The notes: a model not told the origin generated them from the sequence alone. A DNA stretch of 64,000 nucleotides from Dermatophagoides farinae (GCF_024713945.1 NC_134679.1:997001-1061000); one strand, 5' to 3'. Shown: positions 48,854 through 60,906, counted from the stretch's first letter. Made by a program: numbers and translations.

Positions 48854-51800
48854 CTATTTTGATGTTGGATTATTAAATACATTCACATATCGTTTACGAC
48901 GTAAATCACTTCGAAAGGCATTTGCTGTTGATCCAGTTGATGATGTTGATGATGATGGTGGTGGTGGTGGTATTGATGCTCCAAATGGATTCGAACCAGA
49001 AATACTGCCATTCATCATCATCATCATTGGTGGAGTATCACTGCTTGTTTTATTTGTATTTAGTTGTAACGATGGTAATGTAGGAGAATGTGGAAAATTA
49101 TTATTCATCGATGTTGGTGATGTTATTGTTGAATTTGGTTCACTTTGAACACTTGAACCAACACTATTAATACCCGGTATTGGTATTTTTGGAGGAGGTG
49201 GTGGTACGCCAGCACCCATACCACCTTGATCATTTGCCGATTTATCGATCCATCTTTTACTAACTGGATCATATATTATTTGTGGATCTTTATCATCCGG
49301 TAATATCATTTGATTTTTAGCTGAAGAAATAAAAAGAATTTTTTTTTAACTGTGAAATAAAATTTCGAAATTTTTTTTATTCAACTTACGTTTTAATCGA
49401 CCTAGAATGGCGCCAAGCAAACCAGTATTATTATTCGATTTACTTGGTGATGTTTTTGTCGATTCTCCGCCATTATTATTATTGTTATTATTATTGGATT
49501 CCGGTCTTTTTAATGTTTCATTTACACTATTATTCACCGGCGGTATATTATTAGTATTCTGTAGGAATTCATTATTTTCATGATTAACTTGACCATTTGG
49601 TGAAGTCTGATTATCCAATGGTGCATCGTTATTTTTAAAATATGGATCATATGATGGTATCGATGTAACATGACCATTTGTTGAAATGAAATCAAATGGA
49701 GATGTTGAATCATTCGACGATGGTGGTGGTGGTTGGAAAAAGGCTGGATATGACGGAACAGTATTTTGGTGATTTTCAGGATTTTTTTCACTCGATTCAT
49801 CAGTGTTTTGAAACGACGAAGGCAAAGCTGATTGCATAGCATTCATATTGAAATTATCATTAGGTGATGATGGCGGTGAAGCTGAATCCAATGAATCGAA
49901 ACTTTTTTGATGGTGAATAGAATCGGTTTCCACATGATTTGTTTGTTGTGTCGTTGTTTCCATTATAGGATTCAATGTTCTTGGAAATGTATGATTAGCT
50001 ATAGTTGGTAAACTACGTCTAGGTCCTTGTTGTACCGGTCCTTGTGAAACCAATCTATTCGATTGCAATGGTAATGAATCTAATGGAGATGGACAAAAAT
50101 TTAATTCGAATTTATTTTTGATATTAATTTTCTGCATACTTGAATTATCAGCAATCATGTCATTTGGATTCAATGGTTCAATTGGGGACATTGCCGATAC
50201 ATTCAACGAAGAGGATTTATCGATCACTGGTGTATTAGCAGTAGTAGACGTGGCCGTCATCATCATCGTAGAATGACGTCTATGATCCACATTTTGTTGC
50301 TGAGAATGTTGTTGATGTTGTTTGAAATTTTCTTGTTGATTTGAAGATAAAGACGTCGAAACCGGTGATGATTGTTGTCGGATTTGTTGTTCCGGTTTTG
50401 ATAATGATGATTCAGATGTATCCAATTCAACATCTACTTCTTCATCTTCAATATCTTCAACAACATCGGTACGATCTTCATCCTCTTCGCCAGCTACATC
50501 AACATCGGCTTCAACATTATCATCATTATTATTTTCATCATTCTTAAAATCATCTTTTTGTTTAATAGCAAATAAAGGTGAATCAAATTGTCGCATTTCT
50601 CGATTTATTCGAGTGAATATTTTGTTAAATTGATATGACCAAATCTCTTGCAATAATTTCAAATCTAATTGATCATCTTCATTATTCATAATCGAATCCG
50701 GCAGCAGCCATTTTGAATATTTAGATTTTTTATCTATCAACATTTTCCATTCAAATTCAGGATCTTTAAGTTTGTTTACAATTTTCGTCAAATAACGCGA
50801 TGCATTTCGTGTGAAACCAAAATCAAATAATTCAAAGGCAAACTCCAATTTTCTTAGGATCAAGCGTGGATTCAATCGTTCACCACGGAAACGAGCAAAT
50901 TCAAGACATTCATTGACAAGTAAACAATCGAATCGATCATGATTGAATAATTCGTCGGGTAGAATATAATTAAAATCATCTTTCAACAATGCAATCATTA
51001 GATCAATAAGATTACGATAAGATTTATCGGCAATTTCCACTTTATCGAATTTAATATCATTAGCTAACAATATTATGAATGATTCTAATCGATCAATCTT
51101 GGCACTTGCAGTAGTTCCTGTAGCTGGTGATGGAATCATACAACCATTCTCTAATGTAGCAGAATTTAGAATATTTGTCGCAATTTGTAAAAGATGAGTA
51201 TAAAATACATAGACTGAAACAATAAAAAAAAATGTTATATGAAATTCAAATGTAAGAAAAAAAAACTTACGAGGATCTTCCGTAGACAAAGTAGTGGTGA
51301 TAAATTTCTTGATTGTTGAAATCATCAAATTATTATCCACAACTTGGCCAAGATTTGTATTTGACGATGAAGATAGAAACGATAGTAGATATGATAGAGC
51401 CAATGCATGATCAAAAAGACCATTATTTTGAGCAAATGTAATCGCTACACGACGTTGACCACGCATCAATAATTGTCGAAGATGTGAAAGTAAATCACGA
51501 TAATAATCTTTGGTCACCGCTTCACTACCACCTGATTGTGATAATTTTTCCGAATCATCACCATTTGGTTGTACAAGTTCATATAATAATTCTAAAATAA
51601 AAACGCTAATTTAGTATTTTACATTCAATTTGAAAAAAATTCTTACCCGAAAGATCTAATCCAGATAATGTACCATTTTGTCTAAACAACATTGTTATTA
51701 CTTTCAATATTAATTTCAATTCATAATTCATTGTTGAATCATTTAATTGTTTTACACGAATCCAATCCAATGATAATTGTGAATCTTCGAATGGTAATAA

Positions 51801-52799
51801 TGTAGCATTTGGATCATCATTACTTGAATATAATAGCAATGATTGTAAATGTAGATTAGGATAACATTGTTCAATAAAAACTTCTTGCAGGCCATAAAGA
51901 CCGACATTTGAATTTGGTTCAACCACAATTAATTGATTATCATGCTGTGAAAATACACAAGGTGTATGGAATTGATTATATTTAAATGGGGCAATCTTTT
52001 TCTGATTCTGTATCTGTTGTTGATGTTTATGAAATGCAACCAGCCTTTGATAATATTCCCGATAATATTGTGAATAATATTGGCTAACATATTCATTTGG
52101 ATTTGTTATTCCAGCCACAGCCATCGATGTCAATTGCTGTTGTTGTTGTTGATGATGATTTGGCTGTGAATGCGATGGTGATAAAATCTGATTTGTCATT
52201 GCTGGTGCAAATGATTGCGGTTGTCCTGCATTGCCTGGCCATTGAACTGATGTTGGTGCTAACGAACCAATATTCGGATGATTAGAAGTGGGTGAAACTA
52301 TTAATCCAGCATTTTGATTTATTTGTGGTTGTTGTTGTTGTTGCTGCTGCTGCTGTTGTTGTTGTTGGAAATTAAAACCAAATGCAGCAGCCGCAGCAGC
52401 AGATGCTGATATTTGATAATGATAACTAAGATTTGGTGGTAAACTTGTCGGTTGCTGCTGTGAAGTTGGCTGATGATAATTGGCTTGCTGTTGTAATGAC
52501 CATGATACTGGTCCATTACCGGTAGTATTTGGATAGTTATGATATCCTTGCTGTTGTTGCTGTTGATGATGTGATAATTGTGGATATTGTCCAGGTATCT
52601 GATATGAATTTTGTATTGTTGATGGAATGTTTGACGTTAATGAACTAGGACCAGCACTTGATACTTGTGGATAGAAACCACTATAAATACTACCAAGGTT
52701 TACTGAATCAACACTTGGTGGCCGTGATGGTTGTTGAGACATATGATGATTAGTTTGATACGATTGATAGTTATGATGATGATGAGAATTTGAATCCAT
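48854..52799 (-). CDS. SEC16: SEC16, COPII scaffold at ER exit sites
   Basis: Peripheral ER protein that organises COPII budding sites and binds Sec13 and Sec23. Four coding exons (52799-51647, 51591-51271, 51213-49390, 49320-48854) give about 1254 residues. The N-terminal third is Gln/Pro/His-rich with GXXXP-type variation. The central conserved domain starts at FKYNQFHTPCVFSQHDNQL and continues into the ACE1 element: ELLYELVQPNG, LRQLLMRGQRRVAITFAQNN, GLFDHALALSYLL, LYVFYTHLLQIATN and FNYILPDELFNHDRFDCLLV. A long Ser/Asn/Pro-rich segment follows, then the conserved C-terminal LPDDKDPQIIYDPVSKRWID. A noncoding 5' exon ending at a GTAAGT donor (52948) supports the start at 52799. Shorter at the N-terminus than vertebrate SEC16A. 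Confidence 0.9.
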
Positions 52800-53130
52800 C
52801 AATGAGTCTATATAACCGAATGATTTCAATTACCGTTTGAGTTGTAAACCAGAGAAAACAAAAATTGAACTAAATCCTAAATCTTTACCAGCAAAAAAAA
52901 AAAGACTATTAATTTGAGAAAAAAAAACAAAACACAAAAAAACTTACATGAAAGACAAGATTTTGTTTTGTTTTGCTATAAACTTTTTTTTCGAATAATA
53001 AAAAACTTTGTTTCCAGAAGAATTTTTAGACCAAATCGATGTGTTTTTCAGTTTTCAAAGATGATGATGATGATGATTATTGTTACGACACAATAAATAA
53101 AATAAAGAGATAAATTATCATTATCATTTC
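52800..53130 (-). other. SEC16 5' UTR intron and probable noncoding first exon
   Basis: A GTAAGT donor on the minus strand at 52947-52942 and an acceptor ending TTATATAG just before 52809 define an intron of roughly 130 bases. The exon upstream of 52948 lacks an ATG, so it is probably 5' UTR. Confidence 0.5.
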
Positions 53131-53880
53131 ATATTATAATCGAATCGAATAAAATTATCATTTGCAAATGGATTTAGAACGAAAAAAGAGTGAGGACTTT
53201 GCAAAACAAATCATCAGGTTAGCTGACGTGTTGGCCAACAAACATACACACACACAGCTCAATTAATGATGATGATGACGACGACGACGACGACGACTAC
53301 GAATAAGAAGGTTTTTGAATACACTCTCGCAAATCGACCAGCTTTTTTACGAAGGAGAGGCACATGCAAAAAAATTGGCAATGCCGCTACCAATTCTGGT
53401 GATGATGTTGCATGCGAGATTTTTCCGATTTGTACTTTAAAAATAAATCAACGAACTTGCAATCTATGAAAATGTTGAATTTTTTGTCATTTCGATTGTT
53501 TCGATTGTTTTCACAAAACATATGTGAATTTGGACATAGAAATTATTTAAATGAAATGAAAAATAATAAAAGTTGTTAATGCCGAATATTATCATTGATG
53601 AATCCGATTATGAAAAAGACACTTAAGATCGTCAATAAAAAAAATCTATTCAGATTGTAAATCGAAATTAAATCTCAATTCCGTACATCTTAAATCTGGC
53701 AAACACAATCGGATGGGGTCGATCAATTTGTTCTCAATGCAAAATGTTTATCATCGAAAATCCAAATTTCAACATTAATATCATAATTCAAATCAAATAA
53801 TGATGAATTATAAAAGTTGTCGGTGTGGAATATTATCATGCATGAATTCGATCATGACAACCAATCAATATTGTTGATGA
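53131..53880. other. Spacer with a diverged 47-base duplication
   Basis: Copies at 53567-53613 and 53811-53857 match at 38 of 47 positions, both starting TAAAAGTTGT and sharing AATATTATCAT. A GACGAC run lies near 53280. Frames starting in that run are repeat-driven. Marks the left edge of a region that looks less like the rest of the window. Confidence 0.5.
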
Positions 53881-53881
53881 G

Positions 53882-54094
53882 ATGTCGGTCAACGACGATT
53901 GCAATTTGAAAGTTATCAACGAAATTCCTATCATCGATATTTGGATAATGGTTATCATAATTATTATTATCGTTTTATTCTGGATAATGATTATTATTGC
54001 TTTCGAAATAATAATCGCTCGAACCATTCACACGATCGAAGGGATATTTGAATTGCGATTAAAATCCGTATTCTTTATACATTGGACGAAATGA
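53882..54094 (+). CDS. Possible small single-pass membrane protein
   Basis: 70-codon frame, ATG to TGA, no repeats at the DNA level apart from ATT-rich stretches. A polar N-terminus (MSVNDDCNLKVINEIPIIDI) is followed by a hydrophobic helix [20 protein letters not shown] and a charged C-terminal part (FEIIIARTIHTIEGIFELRL). The topology is coherent, but AT-rich DNA can produce such frames by chance and I recognise no family. Could be a single exon or part of a decayed element. Confidence 0.3.
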   Translation: MSVNDDCNLKVINEIPIIDIWIMVIIIIIIVLFWIMIIIAFEIIIARTIHTIEGIFELRLKSVFFIHWTK

Positions 54095-54239
54095 TCACGA
54101 ATGGATAAAATTTCAGATCACATTCCACCAATAAATTTATTCTTGTTACAGGAAATATTATAAATTCGTTTTGTTTACAGATACTAATTGCAATGTGTTG
54201 AAGTTGAGTTATTAACAACAATCATACAGTTATAGTTAT

Positions 54240-55625
54240 AATTGAATTTAAGATCATTTATTTATTTATTAACAAAACGAAAAACCCTTATTCCGTTATA
54301 AATATAAGGGTAATAAGAAAAATTACAAAATAAATTATAAGACAAAAAGAAAAACAATCATTGAACAATTAATTTGGAATAAATAGAATTAACGAAAACC
54401 AAAAATAAAGGCATAGTAATACCTTGGAGGAAAGCAGACATATCAACATTAGTAGAATCAAAATTGGCATCAATCATAGAACGGAATCTCTCCAAATGGA
54501 AAGCAGGGCACTCGAGCAACAAATGCAACAAGGACTGCATCGATGAGGAGCAAAATGAACAATCAGAATTATTCAGGCCAAAACGGGATAGGTATTCGCC
54601 AAAATTTCCGTGATTCGAAACGAATTGCGTTAAAATGAAATTTAGCACAATAAAATTCCATATTGCCATCATTAATTCCGTGGACATCAAAAGAGGTGAT
54701 CAAAGCCGGATGAATTGTATCAGCATATTTTAATGGTAATTGATAAGAACCAAACATCAAAGAAGGATAATTTTTAGCATCAAAAACTTCACACCAAAAC
54801 TGAATTTTCAAATCGATCGGAACAATATTAGCAATCACCAAAGATGCTTCCAACGATACAGTTCGATACGCTCGAATCATACCAACGGCAAAGCGACGTT
54901 GTAAACTCAGTAATCGGTTCCGCTTTGTAACATTGCATAAAACACTTCTCCACACAGGACAAGCGTAAAGTATCCTTGGTTCAACAGTTTGAAGATAAAC
55001 TGTACGTAGCACATCATAAGAAAGACCCCATCTGGAACCAAATTTACGTTTGATAAAATTATAAATTTTTAGTGCCTTAGATTCAACAAAATCAACAAAA
55101 TCAATATGACCATTCCAAGTAAGCTTTGAATCAATAACCAAACCAAGAATTTTCATACTGGACACCAAACTTAACAAATGGCCATTCATAGTAATTTGTG
55201 GCAAATTAAATTTACGGCGTTTTGTAATAAGCATACACTTCGTTTTAACAGGATTAAAGACCAGATCATTATAAGTACCCCAATCTGAAATCATTGCCAA
55301 AACATTGTTGGTCAAAGTTGCACAAATTTCAATATCACGATGTTCACAAATTAGTAAACAATCATCTGCATAAGCTTTAATAAATCATCCAATAAAACAT
55401 TCCACAATAATGGTGAAATCTTCCCACCTTGTGGAGTTCCACCAGTAGCAATTTTAGAAGACGTATGATCTATCAATGGCAATTCAACCAAATGATCACG
55501 AAAGTAATCAACAATAATAGCATAAATATTTGGCGGAACAGAAAAACTTCTCAAGTTTCCAAGAATAATATATCTAGCGGCATCAAAAGTTAAATTCCAG
55601 CGATGTCCATTCTATGAATTGAATG
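54240..55625 (-). mobile_element. Degenerate non-LTR (LINE, R1/Jockey/LOA-like) retrotransposon fragment
   Basis: Minus-strand reverse transcriptase remains, truncated at the 5' end. Motifs in order: FDAARYIILGNLRSFSVPPN, TPQGGKISPLLWNVLLDDLL (55437-55393), YADDCLL (YADD at 55372-55361), NPVKTKCML, MKILGLVIDSKLTWNGHI and LRTVYLQTVEPRILYACPVW. The C-terminus YLSRFGLNNSDCSFCSSSMQ with HLLLEC is the usual Cys/His cluster of such elements. Frameshifts near 55376, near 54650-54690 and near the 5' edge break the frame, so it is not functional. The 3' end carries a 7-base stem-loop and an AATAAATAAATAAAT tail. No clear target duplication found. Confidence 0.85.
54285..54310 (-). other. Stem-loop at LINE 3' end
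   Basis: CCCTTAT at 54285-54291 pairs with ATAAGGG at 54304-54310 around a 12-base loop, about 20-40 bases inside the 3' tail. Placement is like the 3' hairpins that some LINE reverse transcriptases recognise. Confidence 0.5.
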
Positions 55626-55760
55626 AATTGTATCAGCATACTTTAGAGCCAATTCCGCATATTGTTGAGGTAAAAAACCAAACTGCCTGGATGATAAACA
55701 GTGATTCATGACAAGAAAATGCTGTATTGATGCATTGTAATAAACAAACTTGTCAAACTT
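55612..55760 (-). mobile_element. Second LINE-related fragment abutting the first
   Basis: The minus strand reads SSRQFGFLPQQYAELALKYADTIHSIH. The word TGAATTGTATCAGCATA (plus strand) occurs exactly at 55624-55640 and again inside the main element at 54711-54727, where the protein reads LPLKYADTIHPA. This favours a C-terminal piece of a second copy of the same family lying against the 5' truncation point of the first. QFGF is also typical of the first reverse-transcriptase block, so part may belong to the main copy. Confidence 0.5.
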
Positions 55761-56879
55761 GGAACAAATTAATTATTTTTTAATGAATGTTATAACCTGA
55801 TTAATGTTTCTAATTGATTGTAATTTAGTATTTAAACCCATCCCAAATTATCATTATCCATCGAGTATCTGGGATCTATGATCTACGTATACTTGATCAA
55901 TAAAGCTTTATATTTCAATAGTGTCCAATCCTCAACCATAGCTGCGAACGTATTATCATCGATACAATCATTACGATGATGTCGAGATCATCGTAAATTA
56001 TTACATATATATGATCTTAAATTAACATATTGACATTCCTAACCGGCCCAAACTTTGGCACAGACATATTGTCCGGTCACTGCTTTGGGCCCATGGATTC
56101 ACCTTATAAAACAACGAATCATGAATTTCATCTTGATTGATAAAAGGAGATCCATGGGTTCAAAGTGGTTGGCCGGACTCGCCGACATAATGGGTCCACG
56201 ATTTTTCAATTATGCTTGTGACCATCAATCAAAAAACTATTGCGACAATCATCATCTTTTTCAATCCCGCTGAAGTTCATTTTTACGAAGAAAAGGAATT
56301 TTCGTTTAATCAACTGAAGCAATCGACGGACTGGGAGAAGTCATAAAAATCGATTGATCGACCATTATGTCAATCTTATTACTCCATCACAAAATTTGGA
56401 TATGGATTTCCGATGTACGTTGTCATCATCGTTATTTATGGGTAGATTTCAACATTTATAATGTCAATTGCCATCGTTATATCGTTTCTATCCAATATAA
56501 TTCATTTTCATTTTTGTTTCATTGTTATATTGATCTTCATCCTTATAATTTTGACATATAAAAGTTTTGTTTATTGAGATTCGTTGATTTATTTATATTT
56601 ACTTATAAAAAAAAAATAAAATAAATTGAAGAATTTCAAAATAAAATAAAAATATTTATAAATCAAACTTAAAAAAATTTCAAATCAATATGCAAAAAAT
56701 GCGTAACAACCTTTATGAACGGCAACGAGTGCACCGAATCCCGCGCAAATGATTCGAACAAGTGATTTGACCGTTTCGTTTTCGAGTTCGAAATTTTGCT
56801 TGCATGTGCAAATTTTAATTTCGTGAATTTTGACTTCGTAAATTCATATTCAAGAAAGACTCAAATTAAATGATGAATC
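55761..56879. other. Spacer, possible LTR-like remnant and inverted repeat
   Basis: Ordinary-complexity, gene-poor DNA. AATAAAGCTTTATATTTCAA near 55900 followed by TGTCC resembles an LTR R/U5 region, but no paired LTR is seen. CCCATGGAT at 56090-56098 and ATCCATGGG at 56150-56158 form a 9-base inverted repeat. A 72-codon frame at 56055-56273 begins with TTG, not ATG, and has no homology. Confidence 0.35.
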
Positions 56880-57112
56880 ATGGCAATATTCATCAATTTT
56901 TTTCAACTGTTGGAATCGGATAATCAAACCGATCAACTTGATTTATTTCTAAAGTTAAGTAAGAACAAAAATTTAATAAATTTCAACCGAATTTCCATTT
57001 TTGTTTCAATTTAGACAACCACTTTTCAAGGCTGGAAAGGTATTGTTTTATCATCATCTTTCCTAATAACCTCATAGAACATAATGAAACCTGTTCCAAT
57101 TTTGATAAATGA
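56880..57112 (+). CDS. Possible two-exon small protein or gene fragment
   Basis: ATG at 56880 opens MAIFINFFQLLESDNQTDQL then DLFLKL; a GTAAGA donor at 56959 and a TTTCAATTTAG acceptor ending 57014 give a 56-base intron in phase, after which NNHFSRLERYCFIIIFPNNL continues to a TGA at 57112. Total 58 residues. The intron size and style match those in the array just downstream, so this may be the first exons of the same gene family or a decayed copy. No family recognised. Confidence 0.35.
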
Positions 57113-59760
57113 ATAATCAAAAATTTATTCTAAATGACTGATCGATGATCATATCAGGGTCACATTGAGACTTAATTGACGACCATTTCAATGAAACGAA
57201 TTAAACAAAGGCTTGAAACTTCAAATTGATTCGAATGCTTTAACGACTAAATCAATTGATAAAGACCTAATCAATCGATGATCATTTTTACCGAAAAACT
57301 ACAACGGCGAATTCTGGCCATTCTCATTGTTGGTGCCCCGAAAAAAACCCTCATTGTTTCCTATGAGCATAACATTTCGTTAGCAAGGTAATCTAGCATT
57401 TCTTAATTGAGTTTTAGAATTTTGATTACCGAATTTGAGCAATTTAATTCCCTTGCCCAAGATTCATTTATATTGGCCGAAATCATCGAAATTGACAGTC
57501 AAAGAAAAAGTATTTATTTTCTCAAAGTTTATATTGAACGAATAATGGCTCTTTATCCAATCGGTGAATTACATTCCATCAATCTACTCTTCTAACTTGA
57601 TCCAATTTATCACGACCGAGTAGAATTATTGTGAACACGAGGTAAGTTATGTAAATACCGGATTTTTTTTTGATATTTTTCATTTTTCAATCAGTGCCTC
57701 ATTCATCGTTCATCATTGCTCGCATGAAGATGAATCATTTCTAATTTTCGTCGTTCTGGTTAATGGATCTGGATATTCAAATGAATCTTTTTCAAGCTCA
57801 AATGATGGTAAATTTCTTTATTTTAACAACAACCCTTCTAATTCTCATTTTTCAATCTGAGCAATGAACTTTGACAAACCATGCCAATTCGGAAGATATG
57901 AATTTGAAAATTGTCATGAATTTTTACCGAAAGACTTTGAAAGGCAACATTAACAACTTTCGTAAGGAAATTCTTAAGAATTAAAATTATTGATTGGCGA
58001 CCAAGTACAATCATTGTCAACACGAAAATCAATCAATAGGATGGATTCAATTTTCATCGTTTTGATCAATGGTTCGAATGAATCTTCAATTGATGGTAAT
58101 CAATTTATTTTCAACAACACTTATTCTTTTTCTTATTTTCTTATCCTCCCGAAGATAATTGAAAATTCAAAATCAATTGATCGAATTTCAGTCAACTCGG
58201 ATTATCAATCGATTATTCATTGAAAATCCACACTCGCAAATTTTAGCCATTCCCGATTTTTCAGTAAGTATAACATTTCGTTAAAAGCTTCAATCTGACA
58301 TTTTTTATAATTGAGTTTCAGAAACTTGATTACCAAATTTGAAAAATATGATTTCTTGACTCAAGATTCGCTGAATGAAATACCTCGAGATTGTTACGAA
58401 GAAAAAACTCGTGAAATAATTAATATTGAGCCATTATAATCAAGTGTTTCCCATCAATATTCTTATCTATCAATCATTCCGATTTCTCATAATGATAATT
58501 GTTGTCAACAAAAGGTCAGTTATGGTAATACATGATTTTTTGCATATTATTCTTCATTTTTTTCAGGTTTTTAGTCAAAACTGAAGATGTAAAATTATCA
58601 TCACGAAATTTAAAGGCATGTTTCGAACTTGGTCTTTTTTGAACGTTTTGATTCAACGATGCTACTTTTCAAGACAGAGATGAACATTTTGACTTGGCCA
58701 CTTTGACTTATTCACTTGATTGATTTTTGTACCAATCGACTTTTCATCAAAATGCTCATCTCTGTCTCGAAATGTTCAATCAATGAATCATAATTATTGA
58801 TTGACGATCAAGTTCAATCTTTGCCACATTCATCCGTCACACACATTGGCTACATGAAAATAAATCATTTCGATGGATTCGAATTCTCATCGCTCTGGGA
58901 ATAATGAAAATCATAGATGAGCACAAATTGAATTTTCATCAACTCATATTCTAATTACCATTTCTTTTGTTAGACATTAACAAGTGCACGATCGCCGAAT
59001 GATCAATCAGTCAAAGTCAATCTGGCCATCTCAACTTTTCTTCATCATCATTTACCAGAATATGGATAACCGAGTGAAGACCCTTGAAATAAATGTAAAT
59101 TATTCAATTTTTATCAATTCCGATTCTAATTATCTTTTCCATTCACAGGCATCCATTGGATTATCCAAATTCTCTGGCTTCATTTTATAATTTATCTCAA
59201 AAATTCGACCGTTTCATCAATTTGTGGCTTTTAATTTGGCTTTTAATTTGTGTCAGAGAATTGTCATGATTTTGATCATAAAATTTCAACGTGACTTATT
59301 CTAATTCTCATGCTGGATTAATGGTAAATGATTGAATTTTTATCAACTCAGATTCTAATTACAATTCTTTTTCTTAGACATCAATAAATGTTCCTGCAAG
59401 ATCGCCGAATCATCAATAAGTCAATCTGGCCATTTGTCTGACCATCTCCACTTTTCATCACCATCATTTCTGAGGATATGGATAATCGAATGGAGATTCT
59501 CGAAATAAATGTAAATTATTGAATTTCTATTAATTCTGATTCTAATTATCTTTTTCATTCGCAGGCCTCGATTGGATTATCAGAATTCAGATGATATTTT
59601 GGTAGCCAGCACCAATGAAAATGAACATAAAGAGCATCTTAAAATGGTTTTCGACCGATTACAACAAAACGGTATCACAATCAATGTAAACAAATGCAAA
59701 TTACATTGATTGTACCTCAAAATTCGACCGTTTTATCAATTTGAAACTTTTAATTTAATT
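57113..59760 (+). repeat. Degenerate tandem array of an intron-bearing gene-like unit
   Basis: At least three to four diverged copies of related segments with conserved small introns. Pair 1: an intron at 57642-57694 (53 bases) corresponds to 58517-58566 (50 bases), both preceded by AATTrTTGTsAACAmrAG. Pair 2: 59095-59148 and 59511-59564, both 54 bases and similar, split EIN from ASIGLS in MDNRVKTLEIN/ASIGLSKF and MDNRMEILEIN/ASIGLSEF. Other repeats: ILITEFEQFNSLAQDS (57417) with NLITKFEKYDFLTQDS (58321), and FVVLVNGS-N-ES (57747) with FIVLINGSNESS (58050). Spacer TCAAAAATTCGACCGTTT recurs near 59195 and 59718. Frames are interrupted by stops, so most copies are pseudogenes. Family unknown. 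Confidence 0.6.
59584..59709 (+). mobile_element. Ty3/Gypsy-type reverse transcriptase scrap
   Basis: 41 sense codons then TGA: NSDDILVASTNENEHKEHLK followed by MVFDRLQQNGITINVNKCKL. This is the catalytic block of Ty3/Gypsy-like reverse transcriptases (Y-x-DDILV, then HLxxVFxRL and NxxKC), with the Tyr replaced by Asn-Ser context. It sits inside one copy of the tandem array: the flanks match an array copy that lacks it. Only about 125 bases, clearly inactive. Confidence 0.75.
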
Positions 59761-60906
59761 TCCGGATTTATTCCGAAAATCAATAAAACAATCGTTTAAT
59801 GAAACAATCAAAAAAAAATCTGCATACTATCGATTGTCATGAAAGTCACGTGATTTGTTGAAACTAAAAACAATCGAAAAAAATTGCGATACCATCGGCT
59901 AAGTCGCCCAAAGCGACTCACCTGATTTTTTGAGAATTCTGACCGTTCATTTCTATGCTTCCAACATTGTTACTTTGGCTGTACAAATTTTCTCTCATTT
60001 TTTTCGTAACTATTTTCTATGCTTCTTGTTCACTCCTCAGTTTCGAGGGTGTACGATGAAAAAAAACTTTTCGGTAGAAGCACAGGATAATGGTAGTGAA
60101 ATGGAAAAAACAAAAAAAAAACAACATATCGATTGTATCGATATTTAAAATTACGAGAATCTTATTTTTTTTTGTTTTTAAATGATGCGCGCGCTTTATG
60201 TTTTCATTTCCTTCGTGTTTTTTCCTTCTCTCTCTCTCTCTCTATCATTCGGGTAATATTGTTCCAGAATAAAAAAATAAAAATAAAAATTCCGATCATC
60301 GGTCTGATCATCAGCTGTGCATACCAGCTGCTTATATAGAAATGGCAACGCTGTATAGGAATTGGTGGTATATATTGTCGTTTCATTTCTTCCATTTGAT
60401 TCTTTCTTTCCTTCATTTTTTTTTACGCATTGAATGCTGTGTGTTACAAATCTTGATTTTTTTTTCGTTTTTTTTTTTGTTTCGCATCTTGTTCACTGGG
60501 CTAGTCGTTTCATTTGATTAGCTGTGTGTTACATTTTTTTTTGCTTGCAAGTCAAGTTCAATTGGAGGTTTAATATAAACACCATCATCATCATCATCAT
60601 CACCATCATCGTCAATAAATTGGTCTGATGATATTAAAAATCATTTTCATTCCACAGTGTTTCAGTCATTTGAATCAATTCATCAAATATTGTTCTGGTT
60701 GTAAATTGTAAGTTTTTCTTTTTGCACTATTGATCGTTAATGGCTGCTGTATATGCGGGATATGACTTCCGATAAAGGTGATTTGTTTTCTTCTTCTTCT
60801 TCAACGAAAAAAAAAAAAATTTAATTGAATTCAATTTTTTATCTTCTGATTATCATTATTAGTGAATTCAATTAAAAATCAATTGTATACTACAACATCA
60901 TTAACA
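59761..60906. other. Spacer with DAZAP2-like gene promoter and noncoding 5' exon
   Basis: Includes a small hairpin AGTCGC-CCAAA-GCGACT at 59902-59918, a CT run near 60227 and an (ATC)n tract near 60583. A GTAAGT donor at 60708 and an acceptor ending 60862 define a likely 5' UTR intron for the downstream gene. No other gene seen. Confidence 0.45.
59902..59918. repeat. Perfect 6-base hairpin
   Basis: AGTCGC, loop CCAAA, GCGACT. The core GTCGCCCAA is shared with the three-copy word at 21737-21893. Confidence 0.5.

Noticed and set aside
55880..55960. Solo LTR
   Set aside because: AATAAA followed by TGTCC resembles an LTR, but I could not find both ends, a target duplication or a second copy; left as a possibility only.
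56055..56273. 72-codon frame
   Set aside because: Begins with TTG rather than ATG and matches no family; most likely retroelement or spacer debris.
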